A stretch of DNA of 64,000 bases from assembly GCA_020747015.1 (NCBI GenBank), contig JAGTJM010000072.1, forward strand, positions 96,586 to 160,585, written 5' to 3'. This document shows positions 25,522 to 37,423 of the stretch, piece by piece. The notes beneath the pieces are model-generated. The model saw nothing but the letters and a program-made list of their open reading frames with translations. It was not told the origin of the DNA and did not search any database. Numbering within the stretch: position 1 is the first letter of the stretch; every line of letters starts with the position of its first letter. A program made the position numbers and the translations under genes. The stretch is from Pyrenochaeta sp. MPI-SDFR-AT-0127. Lineage: Eukaryota; Ascomycota; Dothideomycetes; Pleosporales; Cucurbitariaceae.

Positions 25522-26396
25522 GCCTCTCTGGCAAGCGCTTTGTTTCGATACGAGGTTGCCATGTGACAGAAAGTGGTATGACCAGCTGCGCTTTGTTCTT
25601 CTCGGTGTTCAATTCTCAGTCTAGTTAAAACTACATTTACAATAGAGGGTGGCGGCAGCCAATCTCTCAAGAGATAATAGATACATAGAATCGCCGTACA
25701 TACAACAGCTAATTACATGAGAGTTACATAGCAGCATGTACGAGCGAATCCTTTTGAGTAATCGTGAACAACACCCCTCGGTTACATGACCCAGAAACAG
25801 TATATGTGGAGACTATCAACGCTTGTGATGGTTTGCCCTGTTTAGGTATGATGTGCTTTCGCTCCTTTGCATTGCATGAGCGGGTCTTGAAGTTGCAAGT
25901 CCAGACAGGAGTAGAAGCACGCCGCATTGCACCATCTTCCTGTCCCGCACAGCCAGAGACTGAGTCTGCAGATGGCGCAGGCCTGGATCGCATTGCCATG
26001 CAGTGTGGTTGAGGGGGATCAGCGAGTTATCTTATCAGATGGAGTGTCGATCAGCGAGGCGCAGTTGGCTTGTGATTCGTCATGGCCAATTAACCTCGGC
26101 CAGACCGTGGAACCATGCCGACCTCGAACCGCGCGACAGCATCTTCTGGAATCGGCTGCTCCTCCGCTTGCATGAGTCTATATACTACCTGTCTTTACCT
26201 GTACATTGCTGTTCAAACCCCCATTGAAGGCTCGTTGTTTGTTGCGGCAACCTCATCCCAACCCAGACCGGACTCCACGTCCTCCGCCACAGATCTCCAT
26301 TGGTGACGTGCGGCTCCGCCATCTACCACGCGACACGATAAACTCGACCCCCCCCCCCCCTAACACTTCCTCGATACCTGCCTGTCCAATCTCACA
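25522..26396. other. Upstream region of the Lon gene
   Basis: No supported gene. It contains a 13-nt uninterrupted C run at 26348-26360, about 37 bp ahead of the Lon start, probably in its 5' leader. Confidence 0.5.
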
Positions 26397-29232
26397 ATGG
26401 GCAAAGGCTCCTCCAAGACCAGCACAAAAGTGCTCCCCCTCATCCCCCTCGCGCCGCCCCTCGCGGTCCTTCCCGGCACCACCCTCAAGATCCCCATTAC
26501 CAATCGCTCCGATGTCGCCGCCATACTGGCCAAGATCTACAGCATCAGTCCGACAGCGAAGCCTGACGCTGCCATCACCGTCGCCTGTGTGCCACTGAAC
26601 TCCAACACTCTCGGCCCGGATGGGAGACTGTTGATTGAAGATGCGACACAAGGGGAGAAGACGGTCTACGAAAGCGATCCGATACAGGCAACCAAGAAAG
26701 ACATTTTTGGCTATGCATGCGTGGCCAAGGTCTCAGGTGTCCAGGGACGGCGGCAGGGTGACTTGAGCCTTGTCGTTGAGGGCCTGGAGAGAGTCAGGGT
26801 TGTGGATGTCGTCCAGGAGCGGCCCTACTTTGAGGGCGAGTTGGCGGCTATTGATGAGCTTGGTAAGTCCAACATCACGTAGATGAACTTGGCAGACACT
26901 AACAACAATCACAGTAGACGTTGCGAGCCCAGAGCTCATGGAGCAGTTCAATCTGCTCAAGCAGCTGTCACGTGAACTCCTCGCCCTTGTCCGGCTATCA
27001 GCAATTCTCCCACGCACACCCACTGTCACACTCTCCCCAATTGTTGCTCGGAGGCTCGAACTCTATATCACAAGAAAGGACCTGTCAGAAGCAGGGTCTC
27101 TGGCAGACTTCATGGCGAATGTGGTCGACTGCACACACGAGGAAAAACTGCGAGTGCTGGCGGCTGTCGATGCGAAGGAGCGAGTAGACAGGGTCATTGA
27201 GATTCTCCAACGGCAAATCAGCAACATTCAGGGCAGCACACGCATAACAGTTACCACCACACAAGTACCAAGCGGCAGCTTTGATATCGATCAACTGCGA
27301 CGACTGCAGCAAGAGGCCCTGGTTCGACGCGGAAAGACAGGCAGTGGCTTGCCTGGTGGCTTTCCCGGTGGTTTCCCGGGCGGTGGACAGCAGCAGGCTG
27401 GCGAGGAAGAGGCAAATGAGCTTGACGAGCTCAAGAAGAGACTACAAGACGCTCAGCTCTCGCCAGAAGCCGACAAGGTGGCCCAGAGGGAGCTGCAAAG
27501 ACTACAGAAGATGAACCCAGCACAGGCCGAATACCAAGTCTGCAGGAATTACCTCGAGAACCTGGCTGAGATACCATGGACAAAGATGACGGCTGATCAG
27601 CTGGATGCGGGCACGCTGACCAAAGCGAAGAAGCAACTCGACGACGACCATTACGGACTGGAAAAGATCAAGAAGAGATTACTCGAGTACTTGGCCGTGC
27701 TCAAACTGAAGGAGCAGGCAAACAGGAGCATCGATGACCAAATTGGTGCTCTGACCGAGACGCCCGAGGCTGACGAGGCGGAGGCAAAGGAGGAAGCTGA
27801 AGAGAAGGTGGTTCGGGAACCGTCTGAGGCAGAGCTGCGGTTGCTAGAGAAAAAGCGCATGGTCGACAAGTCGCCCATCCTACTCCTTGTTGGACCTCCT
27901 GGAACTGGAAAGACATCGCTTGCCAAGTCAGTTGCTACGGCTTTAGGTCGCAAGTTCCACCGCATCTCACTCGGTGGTGTTCGTGATGAAGCTGAGATTC
28001 GAGGCCATCGAAGGACATACGTCGCTGCCATGCCTGGTCTCATTGTCAACGGTTTGAAGAAGGTTGGCATCGCAAACCCTGTCTTCCTACTCGATGAGAT
28101 CGACAAGCTAGGCATGTCGAATCACAACGGCGACCCAGGCGCCGCTATGCTCGAGGTTCTCGACCCCGAGCAGAACCACACCTTTACAGACCACTATGTC
28201 AACATTCCCATCGACTTATCAAAGGTACTCTTCATCGCGACAGCAAACTCTCTCGACACGATACCGGCACCCTTATTGGATCGTATGGAGACCATTCAAC
28301 TCTCAGGCTACACCACTCTAGAGAAGCGCCACATTGCCTCACGACATTTGATACCGAAGCAAATCACTTCAAACGGCCTGCATCAGGATAACCTCAATAT
28401 ACCTACTGATGTCCTGGACAAGATCATTACCGCATACACCCGCGAATCTGGAGTCCGCAACCTTGAGCGCGAAATCGGCTCCGTGTGTCGTTCCAAAGCT
28501 GTCGAATATGCGACTGCAAAGGACACAAACACCCTCGCTGCATACAGCCCGACCGTCACCCTAGAAGACATCGACGCAACCCTCGGCATCGAAAAATTCG
28601 CCGAAGAACTCACCGAGCAACACTCCCGGCCGGGCGTTATTACTGGGCTTGTGGCCTACTCCACCGGTGGCCAGGGAAGTATTTTGTTCATCGAGATAGC
28701 AGATATGCCTGGTACTGGTCGTGTACAACTCACCGGCAAGCTCGGAGACGTGCTGAAGGAAAGCGTGGAGGTTGCACTTACATGGGTAAAAGCCCACGCT
28801 TTTCAGCTAGGCCTCTCAGCGAGCGAGGACGAGGACATTATGAAGACCCGCTCCATCCACGTCCACTGCCCATCCGGCGCGATCCCCAAGGATGGCCCGT
28901 CGGCCGGCCTCGCCCACACCGTCGCCCTCATCTCCCTCTTCAGCGGCAAGCCCGTTCCCCCGACCCTCGCCATGACGGGCGAAGTCTCTCTCCGTGGCCG
29001 CGTCCTCCCCGTCGGCGGCATCAAGGAGAAGCTCATCGGCGCCCTGCGCGCCGGCGTCGAGCGCGTCCTCCTCCCCGAGGGCAACAGAAAGGACGCAAGA
29101 GACCTCCCCCAGGAAGTCAAGGACGGCCTCAAAATTGAGTTTGTCGGCCATATCTGGGAGGCCCTCGGTCTGGTTTGGCCGGAGCGCTGGGAGGGACGCG
29201 GTGCCCCCGGCAGCTGGGAGAGTAGGTTGTAG
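26397..29232 (+). CDS. LONP2: Peroxisomal Lon protease (LONP2-type)
   Basis: An ATP-dependent serine protease of the peroxisome matrix that degrades oxidised or unassembled proteins. Exons 26397-26862 and 26915-29232 (GTAAGT donor) encode 927 residues. The order is Lon N-terminal substrate domain, a Gly-rich insert near residue 315 (GGFPGGFPGGG), coiled coil, AAA+ module with Walker A GPPGTGKT at 482-489 and Walker B VFLLDEIDK, then the protease domain with the Ser in PKDGPSAG (about Ser818) and the Lys in VGGIKEKL (about Lys859), the Lon catalytic dyad. The last three residues, SRL, form a type-1 peroxisomal targeting signal, which together with the lack of a mitochondrial presequence separates it from mitochondrial Pim1. 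All motifs are intact. Confidence 0.94.
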
Positions 29233-30326
29233 AATGAATTGAAACAATAATGAAGATATAAGATTATAGCCAGATTATATATGAGAAGTCGAAGCTAAGC
29301 GAAGTGAAGCAAAGCACTCTCACTTCTCTCTCCTTCAACATGGAGTTTTGGCTTCAGGGGGCGTGTTTTGGGTTCTATGGGGTCTTTGTATTTGTATTTA
29401 TCTCTGCGGTATATATTAGCGATATGCATTCATTTACATATATATTATGAACTTTATTTATTCGCCTTTTGTTTTGCGACCGTTGATGAATAGCATATCG
29501 AAGGAGAAATTAGTGACCGCGTTGTATCCCTGCGTTTCCTTTTGGTTTTTGCCTTGCCGTCATGAACAGCTAGCAATGCTACATATTTTAGTAGAGTATT
29601 TGGGGGTTATGTTTCTCTCTTTTTTGATAACCAATTGACTTGTATCTTCCTTTTTTCTTCTTTTCTTCTGCTGTGTTGATTGTGGCTTTCAATGAATAAA
29701 ATGCGGCGAAGATAAAATTGCAGTCGTTCCACGGCTGATAGAATTGATATAATGGGTTTGTGCGAAAAGTTCCAATATTTTACAGAAAGGGATATTAATA
29801 TATGATATGAGGTGTGCTTGTGAGGTAGAAGGTAAGACTTCCTTTTCTTACTTAGTCTGAAAATTTTGGACAAGGAACATAGTATATATACATATTTTTT
29901 TAGCATTTATGATGCCCTAATTTACCAGTCAATAGGGAGTAGTCTTGGTCCCTGGTTTAGCAAGTATTATTATTTTCATATAATGACATCAAGATGTTGC
30001 TTTGTGTAGACATTACCGCAATGTTGCTTAAAATGCGTCGTCATCTTAAATAGTGGCTGTGGAGTACTTCAAGTTCAGTTACGACGCTCTAAGCAAGGAC
30101 TTAAAATTGTTGTATAACTTCAAGGTCGGCTATGGCACTCTGAAAACTGAAGTAAAACAAGGTAAATGTTTATCTTGAACGATAGTTATCCGTGGAGCAC
30201 TTCACACTTGGTTTGAACACCTTTAGTCAATATTAGAAGGGATTGTATAACCTCACGATCAATGCATTCAAGTACAAAGACTCGAAGGTGGGCGCAATCA
30301 AGAGCCAGATGCGCAACTTGAACGCC
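29233..30326. other. AT-rich intergenic region; left edge of accessory compartment
   Basis: About 1.1 kb with long A/T-rich stretches and no supported gene. Base composition falls clearly relative to the Lon coding end just before it. Every gene to the right is accessory in type. Confidence 0.5.
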
Positions 30327-31088
30327 TTAGCCAAGACAGTATATCTGGTCTGCGTCGATCTTGTCGCCCTGAATATCTGGCCATGTCACCCTCATCTCTT
30401 GTAGGACATCTCGCGCCTCCTCTTGGGTGAACCCCTCTGAACCCTCCATTCGCAGGTCTGAGAAGTTCCTCAATGCTGTGTTTTCTGGCAGCGCAAAAGT
30501 TACGTCTCTGTCAACTTCTGCAAGGATTTCTTTGAGCTCTTTGGTGGACCACACATCATTGGGCTCCTCGTACACCCCAGCCTATGCGCAGACTTCGTTC
30601 TTGAAAGATATGATGGGGTGCAGTACTAACTTGGAGGGATCACGGGCACGCCGCCATTTAAGGCCTCGTGCCGTTTTTGGGCCTTCCAGCTCTTGCAGTG
30701 CATATTTGGAGACCATCCTGTTCCAGGCGCCGCCGCGGTCTTTCTTGTTTGTGGTGGAGTCTCGGAACTGGCTTAGGTAGAAGACCTCTTTCTGTCCCAC
30801 CATGTAGAGTGTACAGAGATCGTTGATCTGTCTGCACAAGACAAAGGACTGTGTCGATGTATCCTTTTCGTCATACACAACCTTCACGACTACCATGAGT
30901 GGTAGATGCTCCAGATCCTCGGGATCGAACTCGATGATCTGATCATCGGCAGGCGCCTCGATGCCGATTGGCATGCCCTGTTTCATTTTGGTTTGCTGCG
31001 CTGCAGCATCAGTTTGAGGAACCCAGCCGACCAGTAGGTACTTGACCATCTCTGGTCCGGCTTCAACGGTCTTCTCTTTCTCTATCAA
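30327..31088 (-). pseudogene. Unknown gene interrupted by an in-frame TAG or a 45-nt intron
   Basis: Two open stretches, 30582-31088 and 30327-30575 on the minus strand, are in the same frame and separated by a single TAG (30582-30584). They read SFKNEVCA, stop, then AGVYEEPNDVW. The product would be about 250 residues, starting MIEKEKTVEAGPEMVKYL. It has an acidic middle and resembles no family I know. The TAG could be a CAG changed to TAG, as RIP produces. Alternatively, the stretch from GTACTG to GCATAG is exactly 45 nt, in frame, and could be a very short intron with a weak donor. A possible further 5' exon begins at 31451 (MPRRSAKSGSKRASG), but its junctions were not resolved. Confidence 0.45.
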
Positions 31089-31451
31089 TGAGTTTCACAG
31101 CTTTGATTTTGCATCCCCGTCCGCTGTCTTGTCAGCCACATCCTTCCTATAAGGTGAGCTTGACGGCGAGCTCGCGTGATATAGGTTATGCTATCGCTGT
31201 ACTCCTCTAGGTGTCGGAAAGCCTACCCGTCAAGTCCAAAAGAAAGAGTCGCAATCTGTAGCCTTTTGGCCAGATCTGCTTCCGTGTCTTTGGCCCCAGT
31301 CCCTTTCTTGACCGTGCGGTTCATCGAGAGGTTGGTGTGGATGGGGAGAATGGATGAGAGAGGTGAACAGGCAGCTCGTCACCTTCACTTGTGATATCAC
31401 GGTGCTGCCGCTAGCGCGTTTACTGCCTGATTTCGCACTCCGTCGGGGCAT

Positions 31452-32502
31452 TCGTGCGGCACACTACTTCATTGTAAGCGTCACAAGTATAGCAAAGATA
31501 ATATAAACTGGAAGGTATAACTGCTACAACTGCTACAAAAGTTAAAAGCCAGGCGGTTTAAAGAGTCGAACAGATCATGAGAAAGATTAGTGACAATGTA
31601 ACTTATTGTTATCTCTCAGTCATAACACGGAGCAGCGCACGCTAATTGGCAATCTTTTCTCTGCACATTCCAAACTCCATAATCCCGATGTTAGCTCATA
31701 TTCGCAGGAATCGCGGCTGAAATGTAGTTAACAGATTATCTTTTGGTTGTAAAAGCGTGCGGAGAGAACTTGAATGCAATTTAAGAACAGCTAAGGTCAT
31801 ATCAAGCCAGAATCAAGCCAACGGGTGATGGTTGGCCGTGAAGTGCTATACACCCAGTTGCGGACGCAGCAAGCTCGAACATGATTGAGTGTGGAGTGCT
31901 CCGTGGTTAGTTACAGATGCTCTGAGTCAACTATATTTGACCGCGCAATGTTTCACACTTGTTTACAACACTCAAACGCCAAATACAAGGAGTCTTTGTA
32001 CTCGTACACAACCATTACAGCTTACCTGCAGCTTTTCTCTCTCAATTCGTCTAGAGTCTGGGTGATATCCCGTGATCGCGTACCTTCGTGGCCAGCTTCA
32101 TCCTACCTTCTTTGACCTTCCGCACATCTATTGCCTTGCTTTTCAAATAATCGGTTCAACCAGTTACAATCCACCTGTTCCTCAACATCTTTTGGAGGAT
32201 ACACCCAAGAGTGTTGTCGGTCCAGACTCTTGTATAAGTGATGCGGTGAATAGTAGACTGCGTGTACGGGCTATAGTATGGCAATGAAATACCAAAAAAT
32301 GGCTCCACTTTAATAATATTCAGGTGAAGGTGAATAGGTAAGTTTTAAGTATGGCTGCCTAGTGGCCCCGCTTCAATCGTTTGTAGGTAAGGTGCCAATA
32401 TCGTCTCCTGCCTTTTTATACGTCCGTCTATCCCCACAACCGGTGTCTACAACCTTTCCTTACTACTATTCTCTTTTTTCATTCTATATAGATTCTCTTA
32501 GG
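31452..32502. other. Intergenic region, nothing recognised
   Basis: Upstream region shared by the minus-strand unknown gene and the plus-strand SNF2 gene. Short ORFs only. Confidence 0.45.
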
Positions 32503-34749
32503 ATGTCCACTCCAAAGAAGCAGAAGCTCAGCACTGTGGAGGCGATCGCTAAGGCAATCGCCGAATTGCCAATCAACCCCACTCCTCTAGGTGAACAAGA
32601 GCTGCAGGAGATGTTTAACAAGATGACGATAGGTCTGGGGCCGGGTATTGGTCTCATAGGAACCGCGAAAGAAGAGGCCGCACTCCAAGCGCTCGCATCA
32701 GAAGAGGTGCAAGAAGCCGAACCACCTGAAGGTTCACAAATCGCCCGTGGAAAATCAAAGACCAAGCGCGAGGCTGCACTTTCCAGTGCGAAAAATGAGG
32801 ATGAAGAAGTTAACGAGGCTGGCGAAGAGAGAGCTAAAGACGATGAATCGATTGAAGGAGTGGAGGAAGATAGCAACGACTACATTATGGTGAGCGGTGG
32901 AAGACTTCTGCACGTTCTACAATACTATGGAAAGGACTGGGAAGCCATGATCGTAAGATGCGTGTACTGTCAAACGTCCAGGCCGCTAATGAAGACTAGG
33001 TTGCCCTACACTCTGTCGAGGCTATGCCACTTCCTCCCAACATGCCAACGAAACCGTATGATTACCAATTGAAAGCAGCAGCTCAAATTGACTTTCTCCG
33101 TAGAGGGCCTTTTCGTGCTGCCCTCGTCGGGGACCCCATGGGCCTTGGTAAAACCCTCCAAGCCATCCTGAGCATGATGTATGTAAAGGATGAACCAGGC
33201 TTATGTCTTGTATTATGTCCCGCTGTTCTCTGCAAGCAGTGGGTCCAGGCTATTCATGGAGCATTTGAAGAGGTGTGTAGCTGGTCGAAAGTGTTGATAT
33301 TGCACTAACATCGGGTAGGGGACAGGTCTATCGGTGCTTCATCTGAACAACCCTAACTTCTCGGCTCATCAAATATTGGCTGGTGGATACGATGTCTTGG
33401 TGTGCTCTTACGAGTTTGCTGATGCCAACTATCGAGCAACCCAGAAATACCGTGAAGGTATCGAAACATGGGTCGATGCTAAAGACCCGCTTCTGCCCAA
33501 GCCCCGGCGCCCTACGGCTGCCTTGGCATCTGGCTTATGGGTGATGGCGGGCCTTCCCTTTAAGCGAGGTTACCTGGACGAAGCACACATGATCAACAAG
33601 CGCGACGGTCAGAGACACCGCTCAGTCATGAAGCTACCAGTCAAAGCGTGGGTGGTGATGTCAAGCACGTTGCCTCATACCCGATGGGATGACATATCAG
33701 GATACCTAGACTTCGTGAAAGGCCACGCCTACCCAACGCACAACAAATTCATGGCCCAATTCTCAGTATCAGATGGAAGAACCGCACGTGCTCCTCGGCT
33801 AAAGCTTCTTCAGCGCTTCTTACAGGCCATTACCATAATACGACCACAAGATGTCCTTCGGCTGCCTCCATGTCGCCGTATGGCTTTCCCCGTCAACCTG
33901 TCAGACGAGCGCGCTCAGGTGGTCTTAGAGCTCACCGAAGCATATAAAGTGGCTTCAAATACACAGCACGAGAAAACCTTTGAAAATCTTGGGGGAAGAA
34001 CGCCCGCTATTGGACTTGCAATCCGAGCACAAATGCACGCCCTACATCCATTCTTAGACCCAAAGAGGGCAGAAGAGGAAGTAAGGGAAGAGTGCAATCT
34101 CTCGAACAAAGGCATCGTCGGTGCAAATGCAGCCCATTTGAATGACGAGTTCGCAGAAGATGGTCATACGGCAAGGAGAAGAGGTCGATGGCTTGCTCAA
34201 GTGGCAGAATTGGACGACGATACTCTATTCGACTCGCCCCACCTTCGAGCACTTGTTGATCTCATTTATTCCATGACCAAGGATGCTCCAAGCAGGAAGA
34301 TTGTCGTAGTCTCACAATATCTGAAGTACTTAGATATGATCGCAGAAGCACTCAAACGAAAATACAAGATCGACCCTCTGCGCTTTGATGGTACGGTTCC
34401 ACAGTCCACAACAGGCAAACTTCAACAGGAATTTGCAGGATTAGAAGCAAGACCAATGTTGATGACGGCTGGAACAGGGTGCCTGGGATTAAATCTGACT
34501 CAGGGTAAGCTGATGCTTCAGGCCGAGGAATGGTGGAGTCGCTCAGCAGAGGTACACGCAATTTCTCGGCTGCACGGGCAAGGCCAGGAAAATAAAGTGG
34601 TCGCGGTCAAATTCTTCGTACACAACTCCTCTATTGACGCAGAGATCTCTCGTGTAAGGAACTTGAAAGCCCGGATCAACACTCCTCTTTTCAAGCCGCT
34701 AATCCACAGACACGATGAGACCCCGGCTGTAGTGAAGCTATTGAATTGA
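32503..34749 (+). CDS. SNF2-family ATPase/helicase, short form
   Basis: Exons 32503-32952, 33000-33272 and 33319-34749 join in frame to give 717 residues. The start (MSTPKKQKLSTVEAI) is the internal ATG at 32503; an ATG at 32362 would add 47 residues of unlikely composition. Residues about 60-145 are acidic and Lys/Glu-rich. Walker A is GDPMGLGKTLQAI near residue 194, and the DEAH box is GYLDEAHMI near 327. The helicase C lobe has VVVSQYLKYLDMIAEAL, then TAGTGCLGLNLTQ and ISRLHGQGQENKV. Motif VI normally reads DRxHRxGQ; here the Arg before GQ is replaced by Gly, which may weaken ATP hydrolysis. No RING, HIRAN or bromodomain is seen, unlike Rad5/Rad16-type relatives. The family moves DNA or nucleosomes; the role here is unknown. 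It is intact although flanked by damaged genes. Confidence 0.8.
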
Positions 34750-35263
34750 GATTGAAGGTTGGTAACTACTTGAGGGGCGAAGCAAAGAGTAGAGTTGCCC
34801 GCACTTGGATTCTTTCTATGAGCAACTCATGATCAAAAAGAATTATGAACACCCTTTGTACCTACCAAAAGACAATTTTCGGCCCCACTAGGAGGGGTTC
34901 AAACGTTCAAACTCTATTGTGTGACTTCAGTGCTGACTATCACACTCCACCAGCCGCAAGGAAGTTTAGCATGGCTGTCTCGATATCGATACAGCTACCA
35001 ATGGGACTATGCAAGCATATTTGTCGATACGCTTCGTAGGTCGTATTGTCCTGCCCGCCACGGTTTCCTCGTCTCTGATGCTCTGCACCTTTGTTGACCG
35101 CATAGTTAGCGAACAAAGACCACTCACACGACCACTCACTCAGATGTAACTTATTACATGATTCCTTCGTATACACACATGGTCCACGGTATATTCACAA
35201 TGTGTAAGTTCACAATGCCACCACTAAACAATATAACGTCGCTCAAAATTTCCTCCACATTTC
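34750..35263. other. Intergenic region, nothing recognised
   Basis: Spacer between the SNF2 gene and the kinase pseudogene. Short ORFs only. Confidence 0.4.
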
Positions 35264-36289
35264 TTGCTCTCGGAACATTCGACGACAAAGAAACCTATAA
35301 TGTACACTACAATGACTGCGCAGATATCTCCACGTTCAGCATTTGATACAATCCGGTCATTATCTGCAGCTCGGAATGGTGGCCAGAATTGTGGTGTATA
35401 CCTCGTAAAGTCTAAACGATCCGATACCAAATACATCGAAAAGCGTGTTAACAGACGATCCATCCAAGAAGGCTATGCACAACGCGAAGTACAAGCCATG
35501 TTCCAGTGCCGAAATAGCCCACACATCATATGCATAGAGACATGGGACCTTGACTACTGTCGCCTTGGTTACGGCAGCATCTTCATGCAGCGCTGTGAAC
35601 TTGGTTCCTTGGACCTTTTAATCGAGCGATATGCGCGCCGCAGAGAGCGCTTAGGAGATGCAGGGTTCTTATGGAAAGTAATTTGGGATCTTTCTCTCGC
35701 ATTGTGTTTCTTATGGATTGGCACTGATGCTGTAACAACGCGAAACCGCGCCGCAATGGGTAGATCAATATCAGTCCAACCCCACTGGAACCACATTCTT
35801 CACCGCGATTTGAAGCCTGCAAACATTTTTTTGACATGGTCTAACCGAATGGAAGCTGATGGATGTAGTTTCCCGACTATCGTAGTCGGGGATCTGGGAT
35901 GCAGTGTAACGGATACAGATATTCGAGCAGGACGGGCGCATCCCCATTAACATAGCGGTGGGACTCCTGAGTTCGCAGCCCCTGAATCACCAGAGTATCA
36001 TGAGAGAGGGGACATATATGCTCTAGGGTTGGTCATGAATTGCTTGGGGCTAATGCGCGAGAGCCCAGTGCCCGGGTGGTACAGGAGGGAACGCTGGCCG
36101 TTACCAAGCTGCCACAGCGATTCTAACATGGAACGCGTGTTGAGAGAATGCCTGCAACGCAATCCAAATGAGCGTCCTTCGCCATCAATTCTGCCCGCGC
36201 TGGTATTGCACGACTACCGAAAGTGGAGGAACGCAAGGACCAACGAGGGTGAACCACTGCCGCATTGGGCTCTGGCATCCGGCGCATAA
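35264..36289 (+). pseudogene. Serine/threonine protein kinase with one in-frame stop
   Basis: One continuous frame of 341 codons broken only by TAA at 35948-35950. Before it are a Gly-rich entry (ARNGGQNCGVYLVKS), HILHRDLKPANIFL (catalytic loop) and VVGDLGCSV (the DFG position reads DLG). After it are GGTPEFAAPESPEYHERGDI (activation-segment end and APE) and ALGLVMNCLG, then a short C-lobe ending in GA. The stop lies within the activation segment, so the product would be truncated and inactive. CAA to TAA is a typical RIP-type change. A splice rescue was tested: a GTAACG...ACATAG segment of 50 nt would shift the frame, so it does not help. The kinase group is unclear; it recalls NEK-like fungal kinases. 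Confidence 0.72.
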
Positions 36290-37195
36290 AATTGTAGACA
36301 AAATTGTTGCTGTTTCTTAAGATTTGGTAACGTACATCCTGTCGCAGCGGAACGACCGGTGCAACGGAACAGCATCTGTAGAATTAGTCTATAAAATACA
36401 GTAAACCTGTTCTAAGGACATTATAGAGTTCTAAAAGATTTTATTAACTTATAATTAATATACTACTCACACCTAGATAGAAAAATACGCAGTGTTGCGG
36501 CTAGTAGCGACTGATCTCCTAACGGCAACATTTCATGCTTCAGCCTATCACCTAAGCCTAAGCATTCATTTTAAGCTATATTTGTATATTAGTAGTATAC
36601 GGGGTAGCTTTAGGTATAAAGTATTAAGTCTCGCGTCTCAGAATATTCAATATCGATATATGGTGGTAATACTAAGGTTTCTCTGTTAAGAAACCGTTAC
36701 GATAATTCGGCGTGAGAATTTAGCGTGATAGAGAATAGCTTTGTCATCTGAAGAGAACACCTATATGAACTTCCTTCTAGCACATTCCTTTGTTCTATTC
36801 TTAGCACAAAGCCAGGAGGATGGCCTGGAACTAGTCATGTCTGCTCAACTCTAAGTATCTGTGAATTATAGCAACTATGGTCACAGCAACTATAGACCCG
36901 GCCAGCCAGGCGTTAGCTTTAGAATTGCCCTTAGATATTCGTAAGAGCATCTCTGCATGAGCTAGACATAGTAATGTCCCTTATACTACTATGCATTATC
37001 GCTCTAAAGGACGATAATCGAGAAAAGCGAAAGACTAAGGCTAGTAATACCTTACCCCTTCTAAGGAGAATATACTTATTAATTTTATATTACGTATAAG
37101 TACTAGCGGATCCCCTATTTACATAAAGTATATTCCCTTACTTACTTTTTATATCGCCCGCAGATATATAATAAATTAACCTACTAGCCTACCGT
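36290..37195. other. AT-rich region flanking the copia element
   Basis: About 0.9 kb, increasingly AT-rich toward the copia LTR and rich in TA dinucleotides. No gene recognised. It may be old RIP-altered repeat sequence into which the element inserted. Confidence 0.45.
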
Positions 37196-37375
37196 TGTCA
37201 GAATTTAATGATCTTTTTGGTCAGAATGGATGGGTGAGAATTTCCTTTTTTTTTTTCATTATTGGTTCTGTTCTCTCTCCTTTTAAACACAGACCTGATA
37301 CATCGGTGATACATAGGTGATACCGTCCACGATGCAGTATTCGTATACTTCAGTTTTTATGCCTCTTATCTGACA
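37196..37375 (-). repeat. Copia 3' LTR (left copy)
   Basis: 180 bp, starting TGTCAGAATTTAATG and ending CTTATCTGACA on the plus strand. It contains an 11-T run. It pairs with 42285-42465. Confidence 0.95.
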
Positions 37376-37423
37376 CACCCCCTCAGCTTAGAGCGATCTT
37401 CTAAGCTGCCACAAACTTATATC

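Noticed and set aside
27651..28115. 154-codon ORF antisense to the Lon gene
   Set aside because: It is a shadow of the GC-rich Lon coding frame; the translation is Ser/Arg/Pro-rich with no motif.
28485..29138. 217-codon ORF on the plus strand inside Lon in another frame
   Set aside because: The Arg/Pro/His-rich translation overlaps the Lon protease domain, whose catalytic motifs prove the other frame.
35891..35958. Intron that would remove the kinase TAA
   Set aside because: The only good donor/acceptor pair gives a 50-nt removal that shifts the frame and destroys the GTPEF motif.
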